Part shown: piece after piece, positions 35,154-45,866 of the stretch | Layout: each line of letters starts with the position of its first letter | Numbering within the stretch: the stretch's first letter is position 1 | DNA from: Halobacterium sp. DL1 | Lineage (GTDB): Archaea > Halobacteriota > Halobacteria > Halobacteriales > Halobacteriaceae | Assembly (NCBI GenBank): GCA_000230955.3 | Contig: CP007060.1 | Coordinates: 1,178,001 to 1,242,000, forward strand | DNA length: 64,000 nucleotides | Direction of reading: 5' to 3' | The notes under the pieces: generated by a model | What the model was told of the DNA's origin: nothing | Database searches by the model: none | What the model saw: only the letters and a program-made list of their open reading frames with translations | Program-made: the position numbers and the translations under genes

Positions 35154-35195
35154 ATGACGAACGACACACTCACCGGCGACCAGATTCCCTGGTGA
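35154..35195 (+). other. 13-codon leader ORF overlapping the YeiH start
   Basis: An ATG at 35154 opens MTNDTLTGDQIPW and stops with TGA at 35193-35195. That stop overlaps the GTG at 35192 as GTGA. It is either a translated leader peptide that couples ribosomes to yeiH, or the true N-terminus displaced by a frameshift. Coding status is unproven. Confidence 0.4.
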
Positions 35196-36241
35196 CGACC
35201 GTGGACGACCAGCCCGCGGCGAGTGACGACGCGCCCGGGTTAGCGAGCGCCGTCGTCGCACGGTTACCCGGACTCGCGCTGCTCGTCTTGGTCGCGCTGG
35301 CTGCTCGCGCGGCGGGGCTCTTCGTCCCGGGCGTGAACGCGCTGCTGGCGAGCGTCGCCATCGGCATCATCGTGGTCAACGTCGTCGGCGTCCCGGACGT
35401 CCTCGACCCGGGGGTCGCGACGCACAAGCTCTGGCTGGAGACTGGCATCGTGCTCATGGGCGCTCGTATCTCCGTGGAGTCGCTGCTCGGCGCGGGCGTC
35501 GAACTCACCTTGCTCGTCGTCGTCGCTGCAGCCGGGATGGTGCTGCTGGTCGAGGCGCTATCCAGGACGCTGTTCGACGTGCCCAGGGAACTCGGGGCGC
35601 TGCTCGCCGCGGGCTCCGGCATCTGCGGCGTCTCCGCGGTGGCGGGCGTCGCCGGCAGCATCCGCGCGAACGAGGACCACGTCGCCTACGCCACCGCGAC
35701 CATCCTGCTGTTCGACGCCGTCACCCTGTTCGTCTACCCCGTCCTCGGCTCGGTGCTGTCGCTGTCCGACCAGGTGTTCGGCGTCTGGGCGGGCCTCACG
35801 ATGTTCAGCACCGGGCCGGTGACCGCCGCCGGGTTCGCGTTCTCGGAGACCGCCGGCCACTGGGCGACGGTGACGAAACTCACGCGGAACCTCCTGCTCG
35901 GCGTTCTGGTCGGCGTCTACTCCCTGCGGTACGCGGAGGGCGAACGCGGCGCTAGCGCGTTCTCACCGCGGGCGCTCTGGGCGTCGTTCCCGAAGTTCGT
36001 CCTCGGCTTCTTCGCCGTGATGGTGTTGACGTCCACCGCGCTCGTCTCCCCGACGACGACCGAGCAGTTGACGAACGCCTACCAGTGGCTGTTCCTCGTC
36101 GCGTTCGCCGGCCTCGGGCTCAGCGTGGACGTCGAAGACCTCCTGAACACCGGCGCCCGGCCGGTCGCGCTGGTCTGCACGGCGTTCGTCGTCGGGAGCG
36201 CGGCACTGCTCGTCCTCGTCGGCTTGCTGTTCGGGGCGTGA
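35192..36241 (+). CDS. YeiH/UPF0324 family putative sulfate exporter
   Basis: 349 residues from GTG 35192 (GTG 35201 is also possible). Conserved segments are KLWLETGIVLMGARISVESLL, GSGICGVSAVAGVAGSIRA and GLTMFSTGPVTAAGFAFS, within about ten membrane helices. The family (PSE1-like, PF03601) is annotated as putative sulfate/sulfonate exporters. A divergent HTH_10 gene, a promoter palindrome, a leader hairpin and a leader ORF precede it, so it appears closely regulated. Confidence 0.85.
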   Translation: MTTVDDQPAASDDAPGLASAVVARLPGLALLVLVALAARAAGLFVPGVNALLASVAIGIIVVNVVGVPDVLDPGVATHKLWLETGIVLMGARISVESLLGAGVELTLLVVVAAAGMVLLVEALSRTLFDVPRELGALLAAGSGICGVSAVAGVAGSIRANEDHVAYATATILLFDAVTLFVYPVLGSVLSLSDQVFGVWAGLTMFSTGPVTAAGFAFSETAGHWATVTKLTRNLLLGVLVGVYSLRYAEGERGASAFSPRALWASFPKFVLGFFAVMVLTSTALVSPTTTEQLTNAYQWLFLVAFAGLGLSVDVEDLLNTGARPVALVCTAFVVGSAALLVLVGLLFGA

Positions 36242-36353
36242 CGTCGTGGTGTTCGGGCTCTACCCTTGGCCGACGTGTTCCGCACCGGAACGACGAACGG
36301 AAGCAAGCGCTGGGGGTCTGCCCGCGAGGAGGGGGAGCGAGTGCGCCACCTCT

Positions 36354-36382
36354 CTTAAACGACCCTTCACATGCTGGGTGAA
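36354..36382 (+). promoter_or_regulatory. hut operon promoter with candidate operator
   Basis: CTTAAA (36354-36359) is the best TATA element before hutU. Between it and the expected transcription start lies TTCAC-N7-GTGAA (36366-36382), a perfect 5-base inverted repeat where a repressor would block initiation. The hutU ATG follows 32 bases later. The regulator is not identified. Confidence 0.4.
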
Positions 36383-36414
36383 CGACAAACCCTCCTGGGG
36401 TCGTAGGTCGAGGC

Positions 36415-38141
<1,727 letters not shown>

Positions 38142-38145
<4 letters not shown>

Positions 38146-39053
38146 ACCTCACAGAACCACCCGAGTGGGCGGGCACGTCGTCGGACCCGAACGACGAGCA
38201 GTTCGGGGACGTGATAGAGGCCGCGATACCCGAGACGGCGACGGACTACGACGCCGTACTCGTCGGCGAACCGTACGACGGCGCCGTCATCGGTCGGAAG
38301 GGTGCGGCAGGCGGACCGGCCGCGGTCCGCGAGGCGCTCGCGGGCGTGAAGAGCCACCACTTCCAGACGGGAGCGGTCAACGCTCTCGGTGACCTGGGTG
38401 ACGTCGATGTGGACGCCGACAGCGTCTCGGAGGCACAGGGAGCGTTCCAGGACGCCGCCCACCGCGTCCACGACCTGGGCGCGTTCCCCGTCTTCGTCGG
38501 CGGCGACAACTCGCTGTCGTACGCCAACGCCAGCCCGCTGCTCGACCGCGGGTCGCTCGGCGTCGTGAGTTTCGACGCCCACCTCGACTGCCGGGAGGTC
38601 CGGGGTGAGCCGTCCAGTGGCACGCCGTACCGGCAGCTGTTCGATGAGGGTCTCGACGCGCTCGCCGTCGTCGGCGCGCGCCACTTCGAGACCAGCACGC
38701 GGTACGCCGACTACATCGACGAGCAGGGCGGCAGCGTCGTCACTTCGGAGACCGTCGGCGCGGACCCCGGCGGGGCGCTCGACGCCGCGCTGGCCGCGAT
38801 GGCCGACGTCGACCAGGTGTACGTGAGCGTGGACATCGACGTGCTCGACGCCGCTTACCCGGGGTCAAGCGCGCCGACGCCGGGCGGCATCGAGCCGCGC
38901 GAACTGTTCCGCCTCGTGCGCCGCATCGCTGGCCGCTCGCGGGTCGCCGGCTTCGAAATCGTCGAGACGGCGCCGTCGCTGGACACGGAGGGACGCACGG
39001 TCGACGCGGCCGCGAGAACGATCGCGCACTTCCTCGGAGGCTACCATGGCTGA
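38142..39053 (+). CDS. hutG: Formimidoylglutamase (arginase family)
   Basis: 303 residues. Manganese ligands are visible in SFDAHLDC (Asp145, His147, Asp149) and [13 protein letters not shown]. The first arginase motif reads GGDNS with Asn123 where most family members have His, leaving one Mn position altered or shared by this subgroup. It hydrolyses N-formimidoyl-L-glutamate to glutamate and formamide, so the pathway skips tetrahydrofolate. Coupled to hutU (4-base overlap) and hutI (8-base overlap). Confidence 0.93.
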
Positions 39054-40269
39054 CCTGCAGACGGTCGTCCACGGCGCCGCCGAAGTGGTCGTCGGTCCGG
39101 ACGACGAGGGCGCCCTCCGGAGCTACGAGGACGGCGCAGTAGCCGTCGTCGACGGGAGCGTCGCGATGGTTGGCGCCAGCGAGGACGTGACCCGCGAGTA
39201 CCCCGCGGAGAACGCCGACACCGCCGTCGAGGCGTCCGGGAAGACGGTGATTCCGGGGTTCGTCGACCCACACACCCACGCGCTGTTCGCGGGCGACCGC
39301 TCCGACGAGTTCGCGAAGAAGCTCCGCGGGAAGCCCTACCAGGAGATTCTCGCGGAGGGCGGCGGCATCCTCCGCACCGTTGGAGCCGTCCGCGATGCCA
39401 GCGACGACGAACTCGTCGCGAATCTCACCGAGCAACTGGACCTGATGCTCGACCACGGCACGACCACCGCGGAGGTCAAGACCGGCTACGGGCTGGACAC
39501 GGAGACGGAGCTCCGGATGCTCGACGCCATCGAGCGCGCTGCCGCCGACCACGCGGTCGACGTGGTGGCGACGTTCATGGGCGCCCACGCCACGCCGGAC
39601 GGGATGGACGCCGCGGACTACGTCGACGAGGTCGTCGAAGAGCAACTGCCAGCGGCCGCCGAACGCGGTAGCGCGGCGTTCTGTGACGTGTTCTGCGAGG
39701 AGGGCGTGTTCACCGTCGAGCAGTCCCGACGCATCCTGGAAGCGGGCCGCGAGCACGGCATGAAACCCAAGATTCACGCCGAGGAGTTCACCCGCCTCGG
39801 GAGCGCCCAGCTGGCCGCCGAACTCGGCGCGGTGAGCGCCGACCACCTGCTGCACGCCAACGAGGAGGACGCCGAGGCGCTCGGGGACGCGGGCGTCACA
39901 CCCGTTCTCCTCCCCGGCACGGCGTTCTCGCTGGGCGAGTCCTACGCAGACCCCGAGCAGTTCCAGGCGGCGGGAGCGCCGGTCGCGCTCGCCACCGACC
40001 TCAACCCGAACTGCTACAGTCAGAGCATGGGGTTCGCGGTCGCCCTGGCTTGCAACGGGATGCGGATGACGCCCGCGGACGCGCTGCTCGGGGCGACGAC
40101 CCACGCTGCGCGCGCCATCGACCGGTCGGACGGCACGGGGACGCTCCGCGAGGGAGCGCCCGGTGACGTCGCCGTCGTAGATGGGCCGAGCCACGTTCAC
40201 GTCCCGTACAACTTCGGCGTGAACGCCGTCTCGACCGTCCTCAAGGACGGGGAGGTCGTGCGTGACTGA
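39046..40269 (+). CDS. hutI: Imidazolonepropionase
   Basis: 407 residues. [16 protein letters not shown] holds the HxH metal pair, KTGYGLD lines the substrate, KIHAEEF and HLLHANEED give further His ligands, and [13 protein letters not shown] the catalytic Asp. It hydrolyses imidazolone-5-propionate to N-formimidoyl-glutamate. Starts inside the hutG end and overlaps hutH by 8 bases. Confidence 0.96.
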   Translation: MADLQTVVHGAAEVVVGPDDEGALRSYEDGAVAVVDGSVAMVGASEDVTREYPAENADTAVEASGKTVIPGFVDPHTHALFAGDRSDEFAKKLRGKPYQEILAEGGGILRTVGAVRDASDDELVANLTEQLDLMLDHGTTTAEVKTGYGLDTETELRMLDAIERAAADHAVDVVATFMGAHATPDGMDAADYVDEVVEEQLPAAAERGSAAFCDVFCEEGVFTVEQSRRILEAGREHGMKPKIHAEEFTRLGSAQLAAELGAVSADHLLHANEEDAEALGDAGVTPVLLPGTAFSLGESYADPEQFQAAGAPVALATDLNPNCYSQSMGFAVALACNGMRMTPADALLGATTHAARAIDRSDGTGTLREGAPGDVAVVDGPSHVHVPYNFGVNAVSTVLKDGEVVRD

Positions 40270-41833
40270 GGTCGTCGTCGACGGCGAGACCCTGACGCCC
40301 GAGGACGTCGAGGCTGTCGCCCGGGACGGCGCCACGGTCCGGATAGCCGACGAGTCTCGCGAGGACGTCCGGCGCTCCCGCGAGCGCGTGGCGGACGTCC
40401 TCGAGTCGGGCGAGGCCGTCTACGGCGTGAACACCGGCTTCGGTCAACTCGTCGACACGCAGATTCCCCGCGAGGACCTCCAGGCGCTCCAGACGAACCT
40501 GCTGCGGAGCCACGCCGCGGGCGCGGGCCACGAACTCGAACGAGAGGCGGTTCGCGCGCTCATGCTCACCCGACTGAACGCGCTCGTCAAGGGCTACTCC
40601 GGCATCCGCGAGGTGGTCGTCGACCTGCTCACAGCGATGCTCAACGAGGGCGTCCACCCGGTCGTGCCCTCCCGCGGGAGTCTCGGCGCGAGCGGCGACC
40701 TCGCCCCGCTCGCCCACACGAGTCTCGTGCTCATCGGAGAAGGGGCTGCTGTGGTGGGTGGTGAACGTCTACCAGGCGAGGAGGCGCTCGCTCGCGTCGG
40801 CCTCGAACCCGTCGCGCTGGAGGCGAAAGAGGGGCTCGCGCTCATCAACGGCACGCAGCTAACGGCGGCCCTGGCGGCGCTCGCCCTCCTCGACGCCGAG
40901 CGGGCGCTCCGCGCGGCGGACGCCGCGGGCGCGCTCACCACGGAGGTCACGCTGGCGACGACGGCGAACTGCGACCCGAACATCCAGCGCGTGCGGCCCC
41001 ACGACGGCCAGTCGGCGAGCGCGCGCAACGTCAAGCGCCTCACCGAAGGGTCCGAAATCGTCGAGAGCCACCGGAACTGCGACCGCGTGCAGGACGCCTA
41101 CTCGATTCGCTGTCTCCCGCAGGTCCACGGCCCCGTCCGGGACGCGCTCGCGCACCTCCGGGAGGCCACCGAGGTGGAGCTGAACAGCGCGACTGACAAC
41201 CCGCTCGTCTTCGACGCCGACGGCGTCGACCCGCGGGCCAGCGGCACCGACTCGGCGGCCGTGCTCTCGGGGGGCAACTTCCACGGCGAGGTGCTCGCGC
41301 TCCGTCTCGACTACGCGACCAGCGCGCTCACCGAACTCGCCGCCATCAGCGAGCGCCGCGTCGACCGGATGCTCAACCCGAACGTCCAGGAGGACCACCT
41401 GCCGCCGTTCCTCACCGAGCACAGCGGCCTCCACTCGGGGCTGATGATCCCCCAGTACACGGCCGCGTCGCTCGTCAACGACCTCCGCTCGCTGGGCAGG
41501 CCGTCGACGGACAACGCGACCGTCTCCGGCAACCAGGAGGACCACGTCAGCATGAGCGCCGGGAGCGCGCTCGGCTTCCGCGAGGCCGCCGAGAAGACCG
41601 CATCGGTGGTCGGCGTCGAACTGCTCTGTGGCGCGCAGGCCAGCGAGTTCCTCGACGACGACCTCGACCACGCCGCCGGCACCCGCGCCGTCTACGACCT
41701 CGTCCGGGAGGTCTCGCCACCCGTCGAGGAGGACCGCTCGCTTGCCGACGAGATGGACGCCATCGCGGACCTGGTCACCGGGGGACTCGTCGACGAGGCC
41801 GTCGAGCGTGCACTCGGCGAGCGACTGGAGTGA
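40262..41833 (+). CDS. hutH: Histidine ammonia-lyase
   Basis: 523 residues from GTG 40262. The MIO prosthetic group would form from Ala143-Ser144-Gly145 in RGSLGASGDLAPLAH. YGVNTGFGQLVDTQI, NSATDNPLVF and QEDHVSMSAGSALGFR are hallmark motifs. It removes ammonia from L-histidine to yield urocanate, the first pathway step, although it is the last gene of the operon. A hairpin plus T-run follows 6 bases after the stop. Confidence 0.97.
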   Translation: MTEVVVDGETLTPEDVEAVARDGATVRIADESREDVRRSRERVADVLESGEAVYGVNTGFGQLVDTQIPREDLQALQTNLLRSHAAGAGHELEREAVRALMLTRLNALVKGYSGIREVVVDLLTAMLNEGVHPVVPSRGSLGASGDLAPLAHTSLVLIGEGAAVVGGERLPGEEALARVGLEPVALEAKEGLALINGTQLTAALAALALLDAERALRAADAAGALTTEVTLATTANCDPNIQRVRPHDGQSASARNVKRLTEGSEIVESHRNCDRVQDAYSIRCLPQVHGPVRDALAHLREATEVELNSATDNPLVFDADGVDPRASGTDSAAVLSGGNFHGEVLALRLDYATSALTELAAISERRVDRMLNPNVQEDHLPPFLTEHSGLHSGLMIPQYTAASLVNDLRSLGRPSTDNATVSGNQEDHVSMSAGSALGFREAAEKTASVVGVELLCGAQASEFLDDDLDHAAGTRAVYDLVREVSPPVEEDRSLADEMDAIADLVTGGLVDEAVERALGERLE

Positions 41834-41838
41834 CGAAG

Positions 41839-41870
41839 GGGGAGCGTCACAGCTCCCCAAGAGATTTTTT
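41839..41870 (+). terminator. Hairpin plus T6 tract after the hut operon
   Basis: The arms GGGGAGC (41839-41845) and GCTCCCC (41852-41858) pair perfectly around a 6-base loop, and a T6 run occupies 41865-41870. This resembles an intrinsic terminator; archaeal termination mainly needs the T-run. It lies immediately after the hutH stop. Confidence 0.6.
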
Positions 41871-41873
41871 CGA

Positions 41874-42464
41874 ATGCCGACGCGACTGTTCGATATGGTC
41901 GACGTCCGGAAGGCTCCTCCGAGCGACTTCGACGCCGTCTACCGGATGCTCTGCGACCGAACCGGCGACCGTGACCGCGACGCCGTCGAGGCCTGGTACG
42001 TCGAACACCCCGAGTTGTTCCATGGAGCGTACGTCGACGACGCGCTCGTCGGGTTCACCGTCGGACGGGCGCGACGTGAGGACTCCGTCGAACTCGTCGG
42101 TATCGCGGTAGACGACGAGTACACTCGCCGGGGAATCGGCTCGCGGCTCCTCGACGCCTTCGAGACGGCCGCCACGGACCTCGGCTACGAGCGCATGAGC
42201 CTCGGCTCCGCGGGCGGCTACGTCGACGAGTTCTACCTCGCGAACGGCTACGAACCGGAGAGCATCCTCGTCCGCCTCCACCCCGACGACGTGCCGGAGA
42301 ACTACCGCGAACTCGGCTTCGAAATCCTCAGGGAGCGCGTGGACGACGGCGTCCAGAAGTTCTACGTCACCCCGGGCGCCCACAACCCGGAGCGCGTCGA
42401 GGCGGTGCGCGAGGCGTTCGGCGACCCCGAGGCCATCTACATCGTGGAGAAGTACCTCGCGTAG
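41874..42464 (+). CDS. GNAT-family N-acetyltransferase
   Basis: 196 residues from ATG 41874; ATG 41895 (MVDVRKAPPSDF) is an equally good start and would leave room for a promoter after the hut terminator. The acetyl-CoA motif is VELVGIAVDDEYTRRGIGSRLLDAFE (R/QxxGxG/A as RRGIGS). GAYVDDALVGFTVGRA is the preceding strand pair. The C-terminal 70 residues are an additional domain. Acceptor unknown. Confidence 0.85.
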   Translation: MPTRLFDMVDVRKAPPSDFDAVYRMLCDRTGDRDRDAVEAWYVEHPELFHGAYVDDALVGFTVGRARREDSVELVGIAVDDEYTRRGIGSRLLDAFETAATDLGYERMSLGSAGGYVDEFYLANGYEPESILVRLHPDDVPENYRELGFEILRERVDDGVQKFYVTPGAHNPERVEAVREAFGDPEAIYIVEKYLA

Positions 42465-42854
42465 TTACATTTCAATCCAAAGAATCAACACCGCTGTCAG
42501 TAGAATCGCACCAAGGAGTGCTTTTCCCATAGTCAAATGTACACGCTCAAGCCAACTGTTGTCTACTTCTGTCATCAGGCTCAATCCAGCTAATCCGACA
42601 ACACTCAAGAAGAACCACACCGAGTAGATTGGGGTTGTTGGCCACTCAGAACCCCTGCTAAGTAGGTACTTTCCCGAAGTTACTGATATTACAAGTATAC
42701 CAAGAAATCCGAGTGTGATGTAGCTAACTCCGTGTTCAACATTGACCTCTGAATCATCGCCATCAATGGTGTACCGAACACTTGCTAGCCAAAGTGGTAA
42801 AACTAGAATTGAGGCTTCTAAGAGACTGATAGCGAGATCTGCTCCGTTTGTCAT
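42465..42854 (-). CDS. AT-rich four-helix membrane protein, likely acquired
   Basis: 129 residues with four membrane helices. Base composition is far more AT-rich than everything around it and codons such as AAT, ATT, AGA and CTA are common. The stop TAA directly abuts the stop of the GNAT gene, and the AT-rich stretch ends at the PaaG-like gene's stop near 42888. This argues for transfer from a lower-GC source. No family recognised, though a DUF-type haloarchaeal membrane protein is plausible. Confidence 0.75.
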   Translation of the reverse strand: MTNGADLAISLLEASILVLPLWLASVRYTIDGDDSEVNVEHGVSYITLGFLGILVISVTSGKYLLSRGSEWPTTPIYSVWFFLSVVGLAGLSLMTEVDNSWLERVHLTMGKALLGAILLTAVLILWIEM

Positions 42855-42885
42855 GATGGATTCTCCTTTGCCATATTAAAATAAA

Positions 42886-43653
42886 TTAGGTGTCGAACTC
42901 CGGCTCCCGGCCCTCGAGGAACGCCGTGACGCCCTCTGCGTGTTCGTCGGTGTCGTAGGCCTGGCTCTGGAGGAGGTTCTCGTGGTCGAGCGCGTCGCCC
43001 CACTCGCGGCCGAGGTTGTCGTGGAGCGCCTGCCGGATGACGCCGATGGTCCGGGTGGGCCGCTCGCGGAGCGTGTCGAGCAGCGCGTCCACTGCGTCGT
43101 CGAGTTCCTCTGCGGGCACCGCCTCGTTGACGAGGCCCAGGTCCGCTGCTTCGTTCGCGTCGACGAACTCGGCGGTGAACGCGAGGCGCTTCGCTTCGCG
43201 GAGGCCGACGAGGCGGGGCAGCAGGAAGCTCCCGCCAGTGTCCGGGACGAGGCCGACGCGGACGAACGCACAGGAGAAGCGAGCGTCGGGGACGGCGTAC
43301 GCGAAGTCCGAGAGCGCGACCACCGCGAGGCCCGCGCCGACCGCGTCGCCGTTCACGCGGGCGACGATGGGGACGCGGGACTCCATCGCGGCCTCCGCGA
43401 GTCGGCCGAACGTCCGCTCGACGCGCTCGTATGCGTCGCGGACGTCCTCCTCGCGGGCGGCCATCGACTGGATGTCGCCGCCCGCGGAGAACGCGCTCCC
43501 CTCGCCCGTGAGGAGAATCGCGTCGTGGGTCTCGGGGTCGGCGGACTCGATTGTTTTCGCGAGGTCCGCGGCGAGGTCGGTGGTGAACGCGTTCTTCACC
43601 TCGGGTCGGTCGAACGTGACGCGCAGGACGCCGTCGTTCGTCTCGGTGTGCAT
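42886..43653 (-). CDS. paaG: Enoyl-CoA hydratase/isomerase, PaaG-like
   Basis: 255 residues. The segment CAFVRVGLVPDTGGSFLLPR matches PaaG, with Asp in place of the second hydratase Glu, as does the C-terminal EGVTAFLEGREPEF. GSAFSAGGDIQSM is the oxyanion loop. PaaG isomerises ring-1,2-epoxyphenylacetyl-CoA to the oxepin-CoA. It lies 950 bases from paaA, beyond the divergent HTH_10 gene, supporting the assignment. A generic enoyl-CoA isomerase is the alternative. Confidence 0.8.
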   Translation of the reverse strand: MHTETNDGVLRVTFDRPEVKNAFTTDLAADLAKTIESADPETHDAILLTGEGSAFSAGGDIQSMAAREEDVRDAYERVERTFGRLAEAAMESRVPIVARVNGDAVGAGLAVVALSDFAYAVPDARFSCAFVRVGLVPDTGGSFLLPRLVGLREAKRLAFTAEFVDANEAADLGLVNEAVPAEELDDAVDALLDTLRERPTRTIGVIRQALHDNLGREWGDALDHENLLQSQAYDTDEHAEGVTAFLEGREPEFDT

Positions 43654-43884
43654 GCAACGGCCTACCTCGCGGGGCGTGATAACTTTGTGCGGACCAGGAC
43701 CATCTGGTGGACCGCACGTCTCAACTGCGCGCAGTCACCGAATTCCGGCGATGGTTCGACGACGAAGGGCGCTAGCGCGTCTCCGTGGACGTGGACGCAA
43801 CGACCCCGGGCGTCGGTCAGACCGCGGTCGTCGGGGACCGCGTGTACGCGCTCTCGGCGAGACGACAGCGGCAATCGACCCCGA

Positions 43885-44520
43885 CTAGAGCGTCTCGCCG
43901 AGCAGGCGGGCGAGGCCCCGTCGGAGGCGCTCCAGGAACGCGGACTTCGAGATGCCCAGCGTCGCGGCTACCTCGCTGGCGTCGGTCCCGCGAGGCACCG
44001 AGAAGTAGCCCATGTCGAAGGCAGTGCGAAGCGCCTCGGCCTGCGCGGGCGTCACGCCCCAGCGGTCCGCGATGGGAGCGTCACCCCGGTCGCCGATGGG
44101 GTAGGTGCGTTCGAGCGTGACGCCGACGGTGTCTCCGGCGGTGTCGAGGACGCCGCGGAGCACGTCCTGGCCGACGACGGCGCCCGTGAACCTGGCCTCG
44201 CCGCCGCGGTAGTGGAGGCTGTCGGCGAGGAACCCCGCGCTGACGAGTTCGTGGAGGACGCAGGGCTGTTTGGAGAGGCAGCGGTACGTGTAGCGGCCGT
44301 CGTCGCGCGCGACGTGGAGGTAGCGCACGCGGTCGTCGGCGTCGAGCGCGGCCGCGAGGTCGTCGCCGTTCGTCGAGGAGAACTGCAGGAGTGCGTTGCC
44401 GTCGGTGCGCAACTGGGGTGGGCGCGAGTCGACGCTCGCGCCGGTGGCGCGGGTCGCCTCCGCGAGCGGACAGTCGTCGCCTTCGACGCCGAACTCGACG
44501 AACAGACACTCCTCGATCAC
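43885..44520 (-). CDS. Bat-type HTH_10 regulator beside the paa operon
   Basis: 211 residues, GTG start. Residues 1-150 form the sensor domain; the HTH_10 domain covers about 155-207 (VTPAQAEALRTAFDMGYFSVPRG begins it). Cys5, Cys17, Cys80 and Cys86 are spread through the sensor. It is divergent from paaA with an 84-base shared promoter region, so it is the best candidate for paa control. A TATA-like TTCAAATA at 44546-44553 serves it. Confidence 0.9.
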   Translation of the reverse strand: MIEECLFVEFGVEGDDCPLAEATRATGASVDSRPPQLRTDGNALLQFSSTNGDDLAAALDADDRVRYLHVARDDGRYTYRCLSKQPCVLHELVSAGFLADSLHYRGGEARFTGAVVGQDVLRGVLDTAGDTVGVTLERTYPIGDRGDAPIADRWGVTPAQAEALRTAFDMGYFSVPRGTDASEVAATLGISKSAFLERLRRGLARLLGETL

Positions 44521-44604
44521 GGGTACTACGTTCGCCCCGTTCGTATTTGAACCCCGTGCATAGACGGGTTAACAGCTACCCCTGCGTGACCCTCACTATC
44601 GTAC

Positions 44605-45543
44605 ATGGACATCGAGACCGTCAAACAGCGTGCCGGCCCCCGGGAGTTCAGCCCGGCGGACGACCTGCCCCGGGAGTACCGGGAGGCCGCTACGCGCATG
44701 ATTCAGTTCCACGCCAACAGCGAGGTGATGGGTGGCTACCTCGACAAGGCGTTCACACGAATGGCGCCCTCGATCGACCGCAAACTCGCCTGCACCGCGA
44801 AGTGCCAGGACGAGATCGGGCACGCCCAGTTGCTCTACCGGGCCGCCGAGACCCTCGGTGTGAAGTCCCGCGAGCAGATGCTCACCGAACTCGAAGAGGG
44901 CGACGGGAAGTTCCTCAACTGCTTCCACTACCCAGTGGACAGCTGGTACGAGGCGCCGATGATCGACTTCTTCGTCGACGGCGGGGCGATGCGACGGCAG
45001 GCGACATTGAAGAACACGTCCTGGGAGCCGTACGCCCACGCGATGGACAAGGTCTGCTTCGAGGAGGGATTCCACGTCAAGCACGGCGAGGACATCCTCC
45101 GCGAACTGATGCGCTCCTCGAAGGCGAACCAGGAGCGCACACAGGAGGTGTTCGACGAGTGGTGGCCGCGCATCCTCCAGTTCTTCGGCCCGACGAACGA
45201 CGAGTCTCGCCACGACGACTTCGCCCAGCAGGTCGGCCTGAAGACGGTCTCGAACGACGAACTCCGCAACTCGTTCCTCAACATGTACGTGCCGAAGGCC
45301 GAGAAGTATGGCCTCGAGATTCCGGAGTATCCGCGCATCTTCGAGCGCGACGACGGCACGATGGCAGTCCGGGAAGACGACCTCGACTGGGACGAGTTCT
45401 GGACCATCGCGAAGAACGACTACGAGGGGAGCCACGAACAGATCGGCAGCCGGCGGCGGCGTCACGAGGCCGTCGCGTGGGTGCGCGATTCGATGGACGA
45501 GTGGGAGACCGGCGCTGCGGGGAGCCCGCAGGCCGCCGACTGA
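44605..45543 (+). CDS. paaA: Phenylacetyl-CoA epoxidase subunit PaaA (catalytic)
   Basis: 312 residues. The diiron motif CQDEIGHAQLLY (Glu70 and His73) follows a first Glu near residue 40 (ANSEVMGGYLDKAF). FDEWWPRILQFFGP and a C-terminal DWDEFWTIAKNDYEGS are PaaA-specific. With PaaC it forms the core that adds oxygen to the ring of phenylacetyl-CoA to make the 1,2-epoxide. It heads the operon paaABCD plus zinc ribbon. Confidence 0.96.
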   Translation: MDIETVKQRAGPREFSPADDLPREYREAATRMIQFHANSEVMGGYLDKAFTRMAPSIDRKLACTAKCQDEIGHAQLLYRAAETLGVKSREQMLTELEEGDGKFLNCFHYPVDSWYEAPMIDFFVDGGAMRRQATLKNTSWEPYAHAMDKVCFEEGFHVKHGEDILRELMRSSKANQERTQEVFDEWWPRILQFFGPTNDESRHDDFAQQVGLKTVSNDELRNSFLNMYVPKAEKYGLEIPEYPRIFERDDGTMAVREDDLDWDEFWTIAKNDYEGSHEQIGSRRRRHEAVAWVRDSMDEWETGAAGSPQAAD

Positions 45544-45545
45544 CC

Positions 45546-45866
45546 ATGATCTGGGAAGTGTTCCGCCAGGAGAAGACGGGCGACCGCCACACGCACTGCG
45601 GGAACGTCCACGCGCCGGACCGCGAGATGGCGCTCATGTTCGCGCAGATCCAGCACGGCCGGCGGATGCAGACGCACTCGCTGTGGGTCGCGCCGAAGGA
45701 CGAAATCGCGGAGGTCGACGCCGACGAGGCGGAGTTCGGCGGCACGACGGACAAGGCCTACCGCTGGGCCATGACGTACAACAACATCGACGCGAGCTTC
45801 GCCGAGGAGGTCGCCGAGAGCGAGGCCGAGCAGGAGGAGGCCGCCCAGAAGCGGGGTGACGTCTGA
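45546..45866 (+). CDS. paaB: Phenylacetyl-CoA epoxidase subunit PaaB
   Basis: 106 residues from ATG 45546, 2 bases after paaA. IWEVFRQEKTGDRHTHCGNVHAPD and SLWVAPKDEI match the PaaB family. The acidic C-terminal tail (about 25 residues) is longer than in bacteria and typical of halophilic proteins. PaaB bridges PaaAC dimers and possibly PaaE. Stop and next start overlap as TGATG. Confidence 0.95.
   Translation: MIWEVFRQEKTGDRHTHCGNVHAPDREMALMFAQIQHGRRMQTHSLWVAPKDEIAEVDADEAEFGGTTDKAYRWAMTYNNIDASFAEEVAESEAEQEEAAQKRGDV

Noticed and set aside
43785-43870. A short frame reading TAVVGDRVYALSA, like a PQQ beta-propeller blade, in the gap before the HTH_10 regulator
   Set aside because: Only one blade-like stretch is present, with no continuing homology on either side and no start or stop context; chance similarity is likely.
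44391-45545. In-frame upstream extension of paaB
   Set aside because: It overlaps paaA entirely and lacks homology; PaaB homology begins at ATG 45546.
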